From Paenibacillus validus NBRC 15382 (GTDB taxonomy: Bacteria; Bacillota; Bacilli; Paenibacillales; NBRC-103111), in assembly GCF_004000985.1 (NCBI RefSeq), contig NZ_BIMH01000018.1, positions 1 to 64,000 on the forward strand: DNA of 64,000 nucleotides. Reading direction: 5' to 3'. Numbering within the stretch: the stretch's first letter is position 1; every line of letters begins with the position of its first letter. Shown here in pieces: positions 43,027 to 51,081 of the stretch. Below the pieces are notes generated by a model. That model searched no databases, was not told the origin of the DNA, and saw only the letters and a list, made by a program, of their open reading frames with translations. The translations under genes were made by a program, and so were the position numbers.

Positions 43027-43032
43027 ATTATA
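43027..43032 (-). promoter_or_regulatory. Putative -10 element of the YhgE-like gene
   Basis: A TATAAT reading leftward lies 44 nt before the TTG start, with TATACA 17 bp upstream as a possible -35. The very AT-rich gap is shared with the divergent lysR gene. Confidence 0.45.
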
Positions 43033-43117
43033 TGGACTTGAAATAATAATGTATAATATATAATTATCTATATTTATATAGCTTTAAGTCTATTAGAGAG
43101 CAGGAAGGTGAACCTCC

Positions 43118-44011
43118 ATGGAGTTTCTTCAGCTTCAATATTTTCAGACGGTAGCCCGACTCGAACATATAACGAAGGCCGCAGAGGAGCTTCAAATCGC
43201 CCAACCTTCTCTCAGCAAAACGATTGCCCGCCTGGAAGCGGATCTCGGAGTGCCTTTATTTGACCGCCGTGGACGCCAGGTCCGGTTAAATGCCTATGGC
43301 AAAGCCTTTCTTGCCCGGGTGGAAAAAGCTTTCATGGAGCTTAACGAAGGAAAACGGGAGCTTCAGGATTTAGCCGGGCTGCATCGGGGAAGTATAACGC
43401 TAGCCGTCTCCATTCCGAGAATTTTACCTGAATTATTAGGCTCGTTCCTGACCCGGTATCCGCACGTTCATTTACGCCAGTTTATCGAATCCACATCCTC
43501 TATGAAGCGTCTGCTTGATCAGGGAGACATTGACTTTTGTATCTCTTCCATCCCGATCCAAGGTCCTGATGTGGAATGGAAGCCGCTTATGACGGAAGAA
43601 GTTTTCCTCCTTGTTCCCCCCGGTCATCGCTTGGCCAAGCGGGAGAGCATCGATCTCATTGAAGTCAAGGACGAATCTTTTATCAGCATGAATGCGGGAT
43701 TCGGCTTTCGGGATCTTACGGATGATTTTTGCCGCGAAGCCGGATTTGTACCTACGATTTCCTTTGAAGGGGACGAACCGGACATCATCGGAAAATTGGT
43801 TGAGCAAGGGCTTGGCGTCGCTTTCACCCCTGCCTTATCGTTGAGTCGTATTTCCCGTCCTACACTGAAACGTCTTCGAATCAGGAAACCGGTTTGTCAA
43901 CGAACCATAGGCTTGGGATGGTCCAACAGACGTTATTTATCGCAGGCCGCTCACCACTTTCAAAAATTTGCAGCTGATTATTTCAAGAAAATCTCAACCG
44001 AGCGTCTATAA
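43118..44011 (+). CDS. LysR family transcriptional regulator
   Basis: A 297-residue regulator. The N-terminal winged helix has MEFLQLQYFQTVARLEHITK and a recognition region ELQIAQPSLSKTIARLEADL, followed by a two-lobed effector domain (about 90-290) starting RGSITLAVSIPRILPELLG. The ATG follows GCAGGAAGGTGAACCTCC. It is transcribed away from the YhgE-like gene with about 130 nt between the starts, the classical arrangement for a LysR regulator and its target. Its inducer is unknown. Confidence 0.9.
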   Translation: MEFLQLQYFQTVARLEHITKAAEELQIAQPSLSKTIARLEADLGVPLFDRRGRQVRLNAYGKAFLARVEKAFMELNEGKRELQDLAGLHRGSITLAVSIPRILPELLGSFLTRYPHVHLRQFIESTSSMKRLLDQGDIDFCISSIPIQGPDVEWKPLMTEEVFLLVPPGHRLAKRESIDLIEVKDESFISMNAGFGFRDLTDDFCREAGFVPTISFEGDEPDIIGKLVEQGLGVAFTPALSLSRISRPTLKRLRIRKPVCQRTIGLGWSNRRYLSQAAHHFQKFAADYFKKISTERL

Positions 44012-44078
44012 TTGCCGTTATGGGATGAAGGCAGCCAGCTAAGGGGTAACAGGCCTTTGCCGGTCATAAAAAAAACAC

Positions 44079-44108
44079 CTCTACCCCGATAAACGGCGGT
44101 AAAGGTAT
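44079..44108 (-). terminator. Terminator of the gntR-glcD-glcF operon
   Basis: On the minus strand ACCTTTACC and GGTAGAGGT form a stem with one mismatch around an inner CCG/CGG pair, followed by a run of eight T. It lies 18 nt after glcF. Confidence 0.75.
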
Positions 44109-44125
44109 ATAATCCTTGTCTTGGG

Positions 44126-45433
44126 TTACACGTTCAATCCATAGGCTTCCGCCAAGTACTCTACCAGGTGGACCGCACGCATGCTGCCTCCCAAATTTTC
44201 ACGCTCGATGCCTACTTTCATCTGAAGCAGGCAGCCTGGATTGGTAGTGACAATCGTCGTAGCCTTTGTATCTTTGACATGTTCCATTTTGAGATCCAAT
44301 ATGTCCATCGAGGCCTCGTAATGAACCATATTATAAATTCCGGCTGATCCGCAGCACATATCCGCCTCTTTCATCTCGACCAATTCGACGTTGGGTAATT
44401 GTCGAATCAATTGAACCGGCTCCCGGGTTACACGCTGAACGTTGGTCATGTGGCAAGACCGCTGATACGTAACCCTTTCAGCGGGCCGTTCTTTTCCTTT
44501 AATTCCTCCACATAAGGCAAGAATCTGGGATATATCTCTCGTTTTCCGAGCAAACCTTTGCGCCCGTTCCGCCCATTGCGGTTGATCGGCCAGCAAATGA
44601 TCGTATTCCACCATCATCCCGCCGCAGCCGCCCGCATTGTTGACTATAAAATCGGCGGCCTCCGCTTGTTCAAACGCATCGATATTTCTTTTCGCCAGCC
44701 TTTTACTTTCTTCCATTTCTCCCGTATGGGCATGCAGCGCGCCGCAGCAGGTTTGGTTCTCAACCACGATGACATCGCAGCCAACCTCGGCAAGGAGCTG
44801 GATGGACAGCTGATTAATTTTTCTGAACATGGCGTCCATAACGCAGCCGACAAAGAACGCTACGGTATATTTTTTGCTTCCTTTAGCGGGTGTATAGGCA
44901 GGGAGACTGGACCGTTCCCAAGGGGATACCGCCGGCGATGTGATCGCCTCGAATTCGCCTAAGTGAGCGGGCGCCATTTTCGTCAATCCGCTTTTTCTGG
45001 CCAGCTTTTGGGCGCCGCTCTTCTCATAGATCCACATCGCGTTGCCAATCAGATTCATCGCCTTACGGCTGGGAAAAACTTTCTTCAACAACGTGTTGCG
45101 CAAAATTTTGACGGGTAAAGAATGCTTTTTTCGACGGGTAACGGCCGCGCGCGCGGATTCGAGAATGGCGCCGTATTCTACGCCTGTGGGACATACGGTT
45201 TCACAAGCCCGGCAGCCCAGACATAAATCGAGCGGCTCCTCTAAAACAGAGAGGTCCGTTATCCTGCCCTCCCCGGCCATTTTCACCAAATTAATCCGTC
45301 CGCGCGGGGAATGCGTTTCCTTACCCATGGTCAGATAAGTCGGGCAGACAGGCAAACAATATCCGCATTGAACGCATTGGTTCGTTTTCTCATAGTTTAA
45401 TTCTTTACGTAATGCCGCAAGGTTGTCACTCAT
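44126..45433 (-). CDS. glcF: Glycolate oxidase-like iron-sulfur subunit GlcF
   Basis: A 435-residue protein. Two [4Fe-4S] ferredoxin motifs lie at the N-terminus (CVQCGYCLPVCPTY and CLGCRACETVCPTG). Two CCG domains follow, recognised by CCGALHAHTGE and CCGSAGIYNM, as in heterodisulfide reductase-type proteins. It passes electrons from the flavoprotein GlcD to the membrane quinone pool. Its ATG overlaps the glcD stop (ATGA), so translation is coupled. GlcD/GlcF pairs oxidise D-2-hydroxy acids such as glycolate, D-lactate or D-2-hydroxyglutarate. The context with lhgO favours a larger 2-hydroxy acid here. Confidence 0.9.
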   Translation of the reverse strand: MSDNLAALRKELNYEKTNQCVQCGYCLPVCPTYLTMGKETHSPRGRINLVKMAGEGRITDLSVLEEPLDLCLGCRACETVCPTGVEYGAILESARAAVTRRKKHSLPVKILRNTLLKKVFPSRKAMNLIGNAMWIYEKSGAQKLARKSGLTKMAPAHLGEFEAITSPAVSPWERSSLPAYTPAKGSKKYTVAFFVGCVMDAMFRKINQLSIQLLAEVGCDVIVVENQTCCGALHAHTGEMEESKRLAKRNIDAFEQAEAADFIVNNAGGCGGMMVEYDHLLADQPQWAERAQRFARKTRDISQILALCGGIKGKERPAERVTYQRSCHMTNVQRVTREPVQLIRQLPNVELVEMKEADMCCGSAGIYNMVHYEASMDILDLKMEHVKDTKATTIVTTNPGCLLQMKVGIERENLGGSMRAVHLVEYLAEAYGLNV

Positions 45434-46842
45434 TCGCTCAACACCAACTTTTGCCCGGGCTCGGGAAATATTTTGCCGGGATTCATAATGTTGTTCGGAT
45501 CCCACGCTTCCTTAATTCGCTTCATCATGTCCAGGCCGGCCGCACCCAGCTCCATCTCCATAAAAGGCGCTTTCATGGTGCCGATGCCATGTTCTCCCGA
45601 TAACGTTCCGCCCAGCTCAACGGCCGCTTCGAATATTTCGGCAACCGCCTGCTCTACGCGCAGCATTTCTTCTTTATCCGATTTGTCGGCAATGATATTG
45701 GGATGCAGGTTTCCGTCCCCGGCATGACCGAAAACAACAAGGTGCAGCCGGTACTTTTCCTTAATCTGCTGCAGCCTGCGGCACATTTCCGGTATTTTGC
45801 TGCGGGGGACGGTCGCATCCTCTGAAATTTTGGTCGGCTTGATCCTCGCAATAGCCGGAGAAACGAGCTTTCTCGCCTTCCATACGTCTTCCTGTTCTTC
45901 CTTCGTTTGCGGAACGCGCACTTCCCTCGCTCCTGCCGCCTTGCATACCTTTGAGACTTGTTCAGCCTCATCGCGCACCGCCATAGGATGACCGTCAAGT
46001 TCAATGAGGATCATCGCATCCGCATCCAGGGGTAAGCCGGACGGCTGGTAGTTCTCTACGGCCACCATAGAAGCCTGATCCATCAGCTCCATTTTGGAAG
46101 GCAGTATGCCGGAGGATAAAATCTGCGAGATCGCTTTACCTGCGTCAACCAGGCTGTCAAAGACAGCCATAACGGTTTCGGATGCGGGAGTTTTCGGAAT
46201 GAGGCGCAAAATCGCCTTTGTAATAATACCAAGGGTGCCTTCCGAGCCAACGATAAGCTTGGTTAAATCATACCCCGTTACATTTTTAACCGTTCTTCCT
46301 CCCGTGCGAATGATTTCGCCTTGCGGCGTAATCATTTCAAGCCCGATCACGTAGTCCTTGGTCACGCCGTACTTCAATCCGCGCGGCCCTCCGGAATTCT
46401 CAGCCAAGTTGCCTCCTATTGTAGATACATGGGAGCTGCTCGGGTCAGGCGGGTACATCAGGCCTTTGGCTTCAGCCGCTTTATGAATATGGGCTGTCAA
46501 CACGCCCGGAGATACGACAGCGACTAAATCTTCCTCATCAATCTCGAGCAGATCGTCCATGACGGATAAATCGATGACCATACCGCCCTTCACCGGAAGA
46601 GGCCCGCCGCTTAAGCTGGTCGCTTGACCGCGCGGGTAGACGGGAATTTTCTCGCGATTGGCGTATTTCACCAGCTCCGCTAATTCTTCCACACTTTTCG
46701 TTTGTATGACGATATCCGGAAGATAGGTCCCAAACGAGCCGTCAAAAGAATAACTGAAACGATCGCTCTCATCCGTCAGCACTCTGCCGGTTTGAACGAT
46801 GCTTGCAATCTCTTGGATATGAATAGCGGTCATGGACTTCAT
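45430..46842 (-). CDS. glcD: FAD-linked D-2-hydroxy acid dehydrogenase (GlcD-like)
   Basis: A 470-residue flavoprotein of the vanillyl-alcohol oxidase fold. The FAD-binding region has YPRGQATSLSGGP, PDPSSSHVSTIGGNLAENSG and TVKNVTGYDLTKLIVGSEG. The C-terminal domain holds VFGHAGDGNLHPNI, whose His residues bind a metal, and LSGEHGIGTMKAPF. It oxidises a D-2-hydroxy acid to the 2-oxo acid. The glycolate name is conventional; D-lactate or D-2-hydroxyglutarate are possible. The ATG follows AAAGGAGGAAATC, and it is encoded between gntR and glcF in one operon. Confidence 0.9.
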   Translation of the reverse strand: MKSMTAIHIQEIASIVQTGRVLTDESDRFSYSFDGSFGTYLPDIVIQTKSVEELAELVKYANREKIPVYPRGQATSLSGGPLPVKGGMVIDLSVMDDLLEIDEEDLVAVVSPGVLTAHIHKAAEAKGLMYPPDPSSSHVSTIGGNLAENSGGPRGLKYGVTKDYVIGLEMITPQGEIIRTGGRTVKNVTGYDLTKLIVGSEGTLGIITKAILRLIPKTPASETVMAVFDSLVDAGKAISQILSSGILPSKMELMDQASMVAVENYQPSGLPLDADAMILIELDGHPMAVRDEAEQVSKVCKAAGAREVRVPQTKEEQEDVWKARKLVSPAIARIKPTKISEDATVPRSKIPEMCRRLQQIKEKYRLHLVVFGHAGDGNLHPNIIADKSDKEEMLRVEQAVAEIFEAAVELGGTLSGEHGIGTMKAPFMEMELGAAGLDMMKRIKEAWDPNNIMNPGKIFPEPGQKLVLSE

Positions 46843-46865
46843 GATTTCCTCCTTTTGCCGTTTGT

Positions 46866-47555
46866 TTAGAAGAACAGGCTTAACTTTTTCTCTGCATTCT
46901 TGAGATGAATGGCGCACTGAATTTTGGCCAATTCCGGTTCTTCCATTTCGATGGCTAATAAAATGTCCTGATGTTCTTTATAGACGGCTTTCCGTTTCTT
47001 TTTTAAACCCAAATTGGACTGGAGCGTTATTTTTAACGATCTCTCGTAAAGGGAGGATAAGTTCTCCATCGCCTGGATCATGACCGGATTGTGCGTGGCT
47101 AAGAAGATCGACCGGTGGAACTCCATATCGGGCTCCATTCCAATTTTGCTGTCATCGGCAAGCTCAACCTCCAGCCATTGAAGCGCCTGCCTCATTCGTT
47201 CCAATTGTTCGGGGGTTCGTCTCAACGCAGCATAATAAGCAGCCTCAGGCTCTAAAATTTTTCTCATTTCAAATAAATATTTGATCCACTCCGCATCATC
47301 GTTCTCAATCCGGAGATTATTTAATATAGGCGAACCGATTCTTTCTTCTACAAAGCTTCCTCCACCCTGCCGCGAGTTAATCACACCGGCTGCGCGAAGC
47401 ACACTCAACGCTTCCCGTATAGGAATTCGGCTTACGCCAAAATGTGCCGCCAGTTCCATCTCCGTCGGTAATTTCGAACCCGGCGGGAACTTTCCCGACT
47501 CAATCATATTTAACAAGTCACGAGAGATGATTTGCGAAAGTTTTTCTTTGGACAT
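46866..47555 (-). CDS. FadR-type GntR transcriptional regulator
   Basis: A 229-residue regulator. The winged helix has LPTEMELAAHFGVSRIPIRE and VLRAAGVINSRQGGGSFVEE. The all-helical FCD domain has DMEFHRSIFLATHN and an EHQDILLAI metal/ligand-binding segment. It is the first gene of the operon with glcD and glcF. A perfect palindrome, ATTTGTATTACAAAT, overlaps its -10 element. The same motif stands before the two neighbouring transcription units, so it most likely represses all three and is released by a hydroxy or carboxylic acid. The ATG was chosen six bases after GGAG. Confidence 0.9.
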   Translation of the reverse strand: MSKEKLSQIISRDLLNMIESGKFPPGSKLPTEMELAAHFGVSRIPIREALSVLRAAGVINSRQGGGSFVEERIGSPILNNLRIENDDAEWIKYLFEMRKILEPEAAYYAALRRTPEQLERMRQALQWLEVELADDSKIGMEPDMEFHRSIFLATHNPVMIQAMENLSSLYERSLKITLQSNLGLKKKRKAVYKEHQDILLAIEMEEPELAKIQCAIHLKNAEKKLSLFF

Positions 47556-47585
47556 CTGGTTCTCCAATTCCTTTTTGTTAGATTA

Positions 47586-47627
47586 ATTTGTATTACAAAT
47601 ATTAAGGTTTTTGTTGCATAAAGTCAA
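47586..47627 (-). promoter_or_regulatory. Promoter and GntR operator of the gntR-glcD-glcF operon
   Basis: Reading leftward, TTGACT and TAATAT are separated by 17 bp. The perfect 15-bp palindrome ATTTGTA-T-TACAAAT (47586-47600) overlaps the end of the -10. The layout predicts autorepression. Confidence 0.7.
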
Positions 47628-47694
47628 ATAAATTGCGAGATTATGCCATTGATTCGCTTCGAATCGTTCAGATCGTCCCGAAAAACTCTGAATA

Positions 47695-47705
47695 TTGTAA
47701 TACAA
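47695..47705. promoter_or_regulatory. Second GntR operator copy
   Basis: TTGTAATACAA, the same core as the operator next to gntR, lies 140 nt before the gntR start. It may allow looping between two bound dimers. Confidence 0.5.
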
Positions 47706-47831
47706 ATTAGCTTATGCGCCCCTCAAACGGAACGACCATAACTTCGACATCTCAGGCCGGAATCCTTTGTACGGGTTACGTGTAGCTCAACAAGCGTCGC
47801 CGCACTCCTGATGAAAGGTTCTCCTGAAAAT

Positions 47832-47870
47832 AAAAGTTCATTATGGGTTGATCCCCCATAATGAACTTTA
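47832..47870. terminator. Strong hairpin terminator
   Basis: AAAGTTCATTATGGG pairs with CCCATAATGAACTTT around a short loop. It lies after the MFS carboxylate transporter gene and ends that operon. Confidence 0.8.
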
Positions 47871-47915
47871 GGATTCATGACCTATACGGATATGGGGGCG
47901 CGAAGGTTTTGCGCC

Positions 47916-49172
47916 TTAGTTCAACACCTTGCCCTTGGTTTCAGGCAAGAAGGCTATGACGAGCAGCGCAGCCAGCGCAAAGGCGATGGCAAGGAAGCCG
48001 AACGCGGCGCCTAACCCTATGCTTGTCGCCATAAAACCTACTACCGTAGGAGCCGTCGCAGCAATGCCGCGTCCGAAATTATAACAGAAGCCTTGTCCGG
48101 TTGCGCGAATTTCTGTCGGGAACAATTCGGCCAGAACCGATCCGAAACCGCTGAAATACCCGGAGCCAAAGAAAGCGACGAAAGGTCCCAACAATAAGAG
48201 AGAGGTGGCATCATGCGTCATCCCGTAGACGGGCACCAGAAGGGCCGCCATGACGAAAAACAGGATAAATGTCTTCCTCCGTCCGATCTTATCGGCCAAA
48301 AAGCCGAATGTTACGTAACCGAACCAGGCTCCCGTTTGCATGATCACAATCCAGGTCGTTGATTTGAGAATATCAAGTCCGGCTCCGCCTTTATCGATCG
48401 GTGTCCCCAAGTAGGACGGAATCCAGGTAAATAAGCCCCAGTAACCGAATTGCGCGCAAACGCTTAAAGCAGCGCCCAACATGGTCCAACGAATAATTTT
48501 ACTCGAAAATAGCTCCAGCAATTTAGGCTTGGCTTGTTTTACTTTGGAAGATTCTTGTTTCATTTTTTCCCATATTTCCGGTTCTTTCGTTCCTTTTCGA
48601 ATCCAGATGGCGACTATAGCCGGGATAATACCGAAGAAAAAGACACCTCTCCAGCCCCACAAGGGAGAGATAAGGCCCGCTACGATTGCGGCAAACGCAT
48701 AGCCGATGGCCCAAGCGCTTTGCACAAACCCCATAGCTTTACCGCGATGCTTCGCATCCCAGGTTTCTGTAATTAACGCCGCTCCGGCAACCCATTCTCC
48801 ACCCATACCAATGCCAAGCAGCAAACGGAATACAGCCAGTTGCGTAACCGTTTCAGAAAATCCGCACAGGAAAGTAAAGATCGAATAAACGAAAATACTT
48901 AGCATTAATGATTTGGTACGCCCGTATCGGTCTGCTACCATGCCGAATAATATGCCGCCTACGGCAGAGCTCAACAAAGTAAGCGTTGCCAAAAAACCGC
49001 CGGTCGTTTTGTCCATCTGTAAATCCGCCATCACATGAACAAGAACCATGGAGTACAGCATGACGTCCATCGCATCCAGAGCCCAGCCGGAGCTTGCCGC
49101 AATCAAGGCTCTCCATTGGTTTTTCGTGACCTCTTTATACCATGGCTTATTCGATACTTGTACTTGAGCCAT
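47916..49172 (-). CDS. MFS carboxylate transporter (AAHS/SHS-like)
   Basis: A 418-residue, 12-helix transporter. SSGWALDAMDVMLYSMVLVH in helix 1 is typical of the aromatic acid/sialate/lactate porters. It is followed by GMVADRYGRTKSL, the MGGEWVAGAALITETW segment, a second DKIGRRKTF loop and FLPETKGKVL at the end. These porters import organic acids with protons. It is the last gene of the operon with the lactonase-like hydrolase and the DUF6282 hydrolase, which suggests that its substrate feeds those enzymes. The ATG follows GGGAGGATCAAACAA. Confidence 0.87.
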   Translation of the reverse strand: MAQVQVSNKPWYKEVTKNQWRALIAASSGWALDAMDVMLYSMVLVHVMADLQMDKTTGGFLATLTLLSSAVGGILFGMVADRYGRTKSLMLSIFVYSIFTFLCGFSETVTQLAVFRLLLGIGMGGEWVAGAALITETWDAKHRGKAMGFVQSAWAIGYAFAAIVAGLISPLWGWRGVFFFGIIPAIVAIWIRKGTKEPEIWEKMKQESSKVKQAKPKLLELFSSKIIRWTMLGAALSVCAQFGYWGLFTWIPSYLGTPIDKGGAGLDILKSTTWIVIMQTGAWFGYVTFGFLADKIGRRKTFILFFVMAALLVPVYGMTHDATSLLLLGPFVAFFGSGYFSGFGSVLAELFPTEIRATGQGFCYNFGRGIAATAPTVVGFMATSIGLGAAFGFLAIAFALAALLVIAFLPETKGKVLN

Positions 49173-49198
49173 TTGTTTGATCCTCCCTTTACTTGTAT

Positions 49199-50068
49199 TT
49201 AAGTTAGCCCGATTAATTCAGCCGGGTTGGAACAGGCCATTTGTTCAACCTCTTTTTCCGTCAAACCGTGCTCCAGCAAGATTTGTATGAAATGGTTATA
49301 CCCTTCCGTAGGCGTCGGATGATTCGCTTGGCCAAAATCGGTTTGCAGGATGCATTTATCAAGCCCGATCTGACGAATGCCTTGAACAAGCTCATCCGGC
49401 TCGATCGATTTCCACAGCGGCATCAACGTTAACATGGACTTCTCTACATAAGCGCCCATTTTCACTAATTCAATTTGGAGAGACAGGTCCATCTTATTAA
49501 TTTTCAAATCGGGATGGGCGACAAGCACCTTCTCAACCCCTCGTGAAACGGCTGCTTCCACGACAATCCGGGTTTCCAGAGGGGATAAATGACCCGTAGC
49601 CAATACGGCCCCGCTGCCCTTAATTAAATCGATAATGTCATAGACAACGGGAAGCAAGCGGCCGTCTTCCGCAAGAACCGTAATCCCTTTCTGGGGCAAT
49701 AAACGAATCGTCGATTTCATTTCCTTGTAGTCGCTCTTTCCCCCGTAATGCTCAAGATGATGTTTGGCCGATCCTGTGGGCATCCAGATCAATTTGGCGC
49801 CTTGTTGAATCGCCATATCAACGGCATAAGGGTTAAGACCTCCCACATACTCATTCAGAACGAGGGAACCGTAAACCTCGATTCCGTCAATCACTTTACT
49901 GACCAGTTTCGCTCTGGAAACCGTCGATTCTTCGTGCGCCTTTAATACAATCGCGCGCATCCCCGCCTTTTTCGCTTGTTCCGCCAGCTCCAAATCATTG
50001 ACCGATCTGGGAAAGATGCTCGGACTGGAATGAACGTGAATGTCGATAGCACCCTTCAAATGGTTCAT
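49199..50068 (-). CDS. DUF6282 family metal-dependent hydrolase
   Basis: A 289-residue protein with an amidohydrolase/PHP-like barrel. The first metal site is DIHVHSSPS near the N-terminus. VLKAHEESTVSRAKLV, ATGHLSPLETRIVVEAA, VLVAHPDLKINKM and QTDFGQANHPTPTEG supply further His and Asp candidates in barrel order. I place it in the DUF6282 group, whose substrates are not established. It probably hydrolyses an amide, ester or cyclic compound. The start is the ATG after GAAGGTGAGATTC. It lies between the lactonase-like and transporter genes in one operon. Confidence 0.72.
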   Translation of the reverse strand: MNHLKGAIDIHVHSSPSIFPRSVNDLELAEQAKKAGMRAIVLKAHEESTVSRAKLVSKVIDGIEVYGSLVLNEYVGGLNPYAVDMAIQQGAKLIWMPTGSAKHHLEHYGGKSDYKEMKSTIRLLPQKGITVLAEDGRLLPVVYDIIDLIKGSGAVLATGHLSPLETRIVVEAAVSRGVEKVLVAHPDLKINKMDLSLQIELVKMGAYVEKSMLTLMPLWKSIEPDELVQGIRQIGLDKCILQTDFGQANHPTPTEGYNHFIQILLEHGLTEKEVEQMACSNPAELIGLT

Positions 50069-50088
50069 GAATCTCACCTTCTCTTGTC

Positions 50089-50811
50089 TTAAATCTTTAT
50101 AGAGAATTTCTCGTCCTTCCACGGAACGATAATATCTATAACGCTTTCATTTAAGGGCACGACTTCGACCTGCTGTCCGGTTCTTCGGATCTCCAGCAAC
50201 CGGTCATGGCCCGGAACGACAATGTCCGCCCATTGTTTGACGGCGTTAATACTCTCCCTGCTTCTTGCATCGTCCCATGTCATGGCAACTTCACCGGTGA
50301 TCAATTCGGATATGTTCTTGACGGTGTCGGATACGAGCGCCCATTTTTTCCCTTGATAGTCCAGAAGGATCGAGTACAGTCCCGGCGTATGGCCCGGGGT
50401 ATGGATCCAATTCAGTCCTTCGACGACACCCGATTTGCCGGACAATAGCGATAATCTCCCGGAATCTCTCAGCGCCGGATACATCTCGGCAGGAACGGCA
50501 AGATCGGCTTCCCCATTGTTCTCGATATGCGTTACTTCTTCTTCATGCAAATAAAAGGTCGCATTAGGAAAAAGAGGGTAATTGACAGCGTGATCAAAAT
50601 GAAAGTGACTTAATAAAACCGTCCCTATATCCTCTCTGTTCACGCCTAGCTCTTGTAATCTGGTTAAAAGCGCGCCGCGCTCGTTGAATCCCACCGTATC
50701 AAACAGAATGGGCGACTTCCCCTCCTGTCGAATCAATACGCAGCTGCTCCATCCAAGAAACCCGCGACTCGAACGGCCTGGAAAGCCCTGAAACAAGAGA
50801 TCAACCCGCAT
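50089..50811 (-). CDS. Metallo-beta-lactamase fold hydrolase, lactonase-like
   Basis: A 240-residue protein with all five metal-binding blocks: LLSHFHFDHAVNY (HxHxDH), a TPGHTPG His, SDTVKN for the bridging Asp and VPGHDR for the last His. Spacing and overall size resemble AHL lactonases of the AiiA type and other small lactonases rather than beta-lactamases. It is the first gene of an operon with a hydrolase and a carboxylate porter, so opening a lactone to a hydroxy acid is a plausible role. The ATG is preceded by a modest GCGGTGG. GntR-type operators lie upstream. Confidence 0.8.
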   Translation of the reverse strand: MRVDLLFQGFPGRSSRGFLGWSSCVLIRQEGKSPILFDTVGFNERGALLTRLQELGVNREDIGTVLLSHFHFDHAVNYPLFPNATFYLHEEEVTHIENNGEADLAVPAEMYPALRDSGRLSLLSGKSGVVEGLNWIHTPGHTPGLYSILLDYQGKKWALVSDTVKNISELITGEVAMTWDDARSRESINAVKQWADIVVPGHDRLLEIRRTGQQVEVVPLNESVIDIIVPWKDEKFSIKI

Positions 50812-50868
50812 ACTTTAAAACCACCGCTTTTCTGTTTGAGAATTGTAAATTCGGCTAACTTGTATCAT

Positions 50869-50896
50869 ATTTGTACTACAAATTGTTATTACAAAT
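50869..50896 (-). promoter_or_regulatory. GntR operators upstream of the lactonase-like gene
   Basis: A perfect palindrome ATTTGTA-C-TACAAAT is followed by a second copy, TTGTTATTACAA, with one extra base in the centre. Both fall in the region of a leftward TTGTAA and TATGAT, 58-86 nt before the start codon, a position suited to repression. Confidence 0.6.
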
Positions 50897-51005
50897 TTCC
50901 GTGATCTTGAAGACCATATTCTTTTTTTACCCCTATTTTCCCAAGCAATAAAAGAATACAATAAGATTCACAAAATGTCCATATGCAATCCATGAATAAT
51001 TTTTA

Positions 51006-51044
51006 TTTAATTTGTATGACATGCACGCTATAATTGTATTACAA
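51006..51044 (+). promoter_or_regulatory. Promoter and GntR operators of lhgO
   Basis: TTTAAT and a perfect TATAAT are 17 bp apart. The operator TTGTATTACAA (51034-51044) starts at the last base of the -10. A weaker copy, TTGTATGACAT, lies inside the spacer 22 bp upstream. Confidence 0.65.
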
Positions 51045-51081
51045 GTTTATACTTATTGCTCAAGAGAAAGGTGATAAAAAA

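Noticed and set aside
44126-46842. glcD-glcF as a true glycolate oxidase locus
   Set aside because: No glcE gene and no glycolate-specific neighbours are present. The regulon includes lhgO and a lactonase-like gene, so a different 2-hydroxy acid is more likely. The symbols are kept only as family names.
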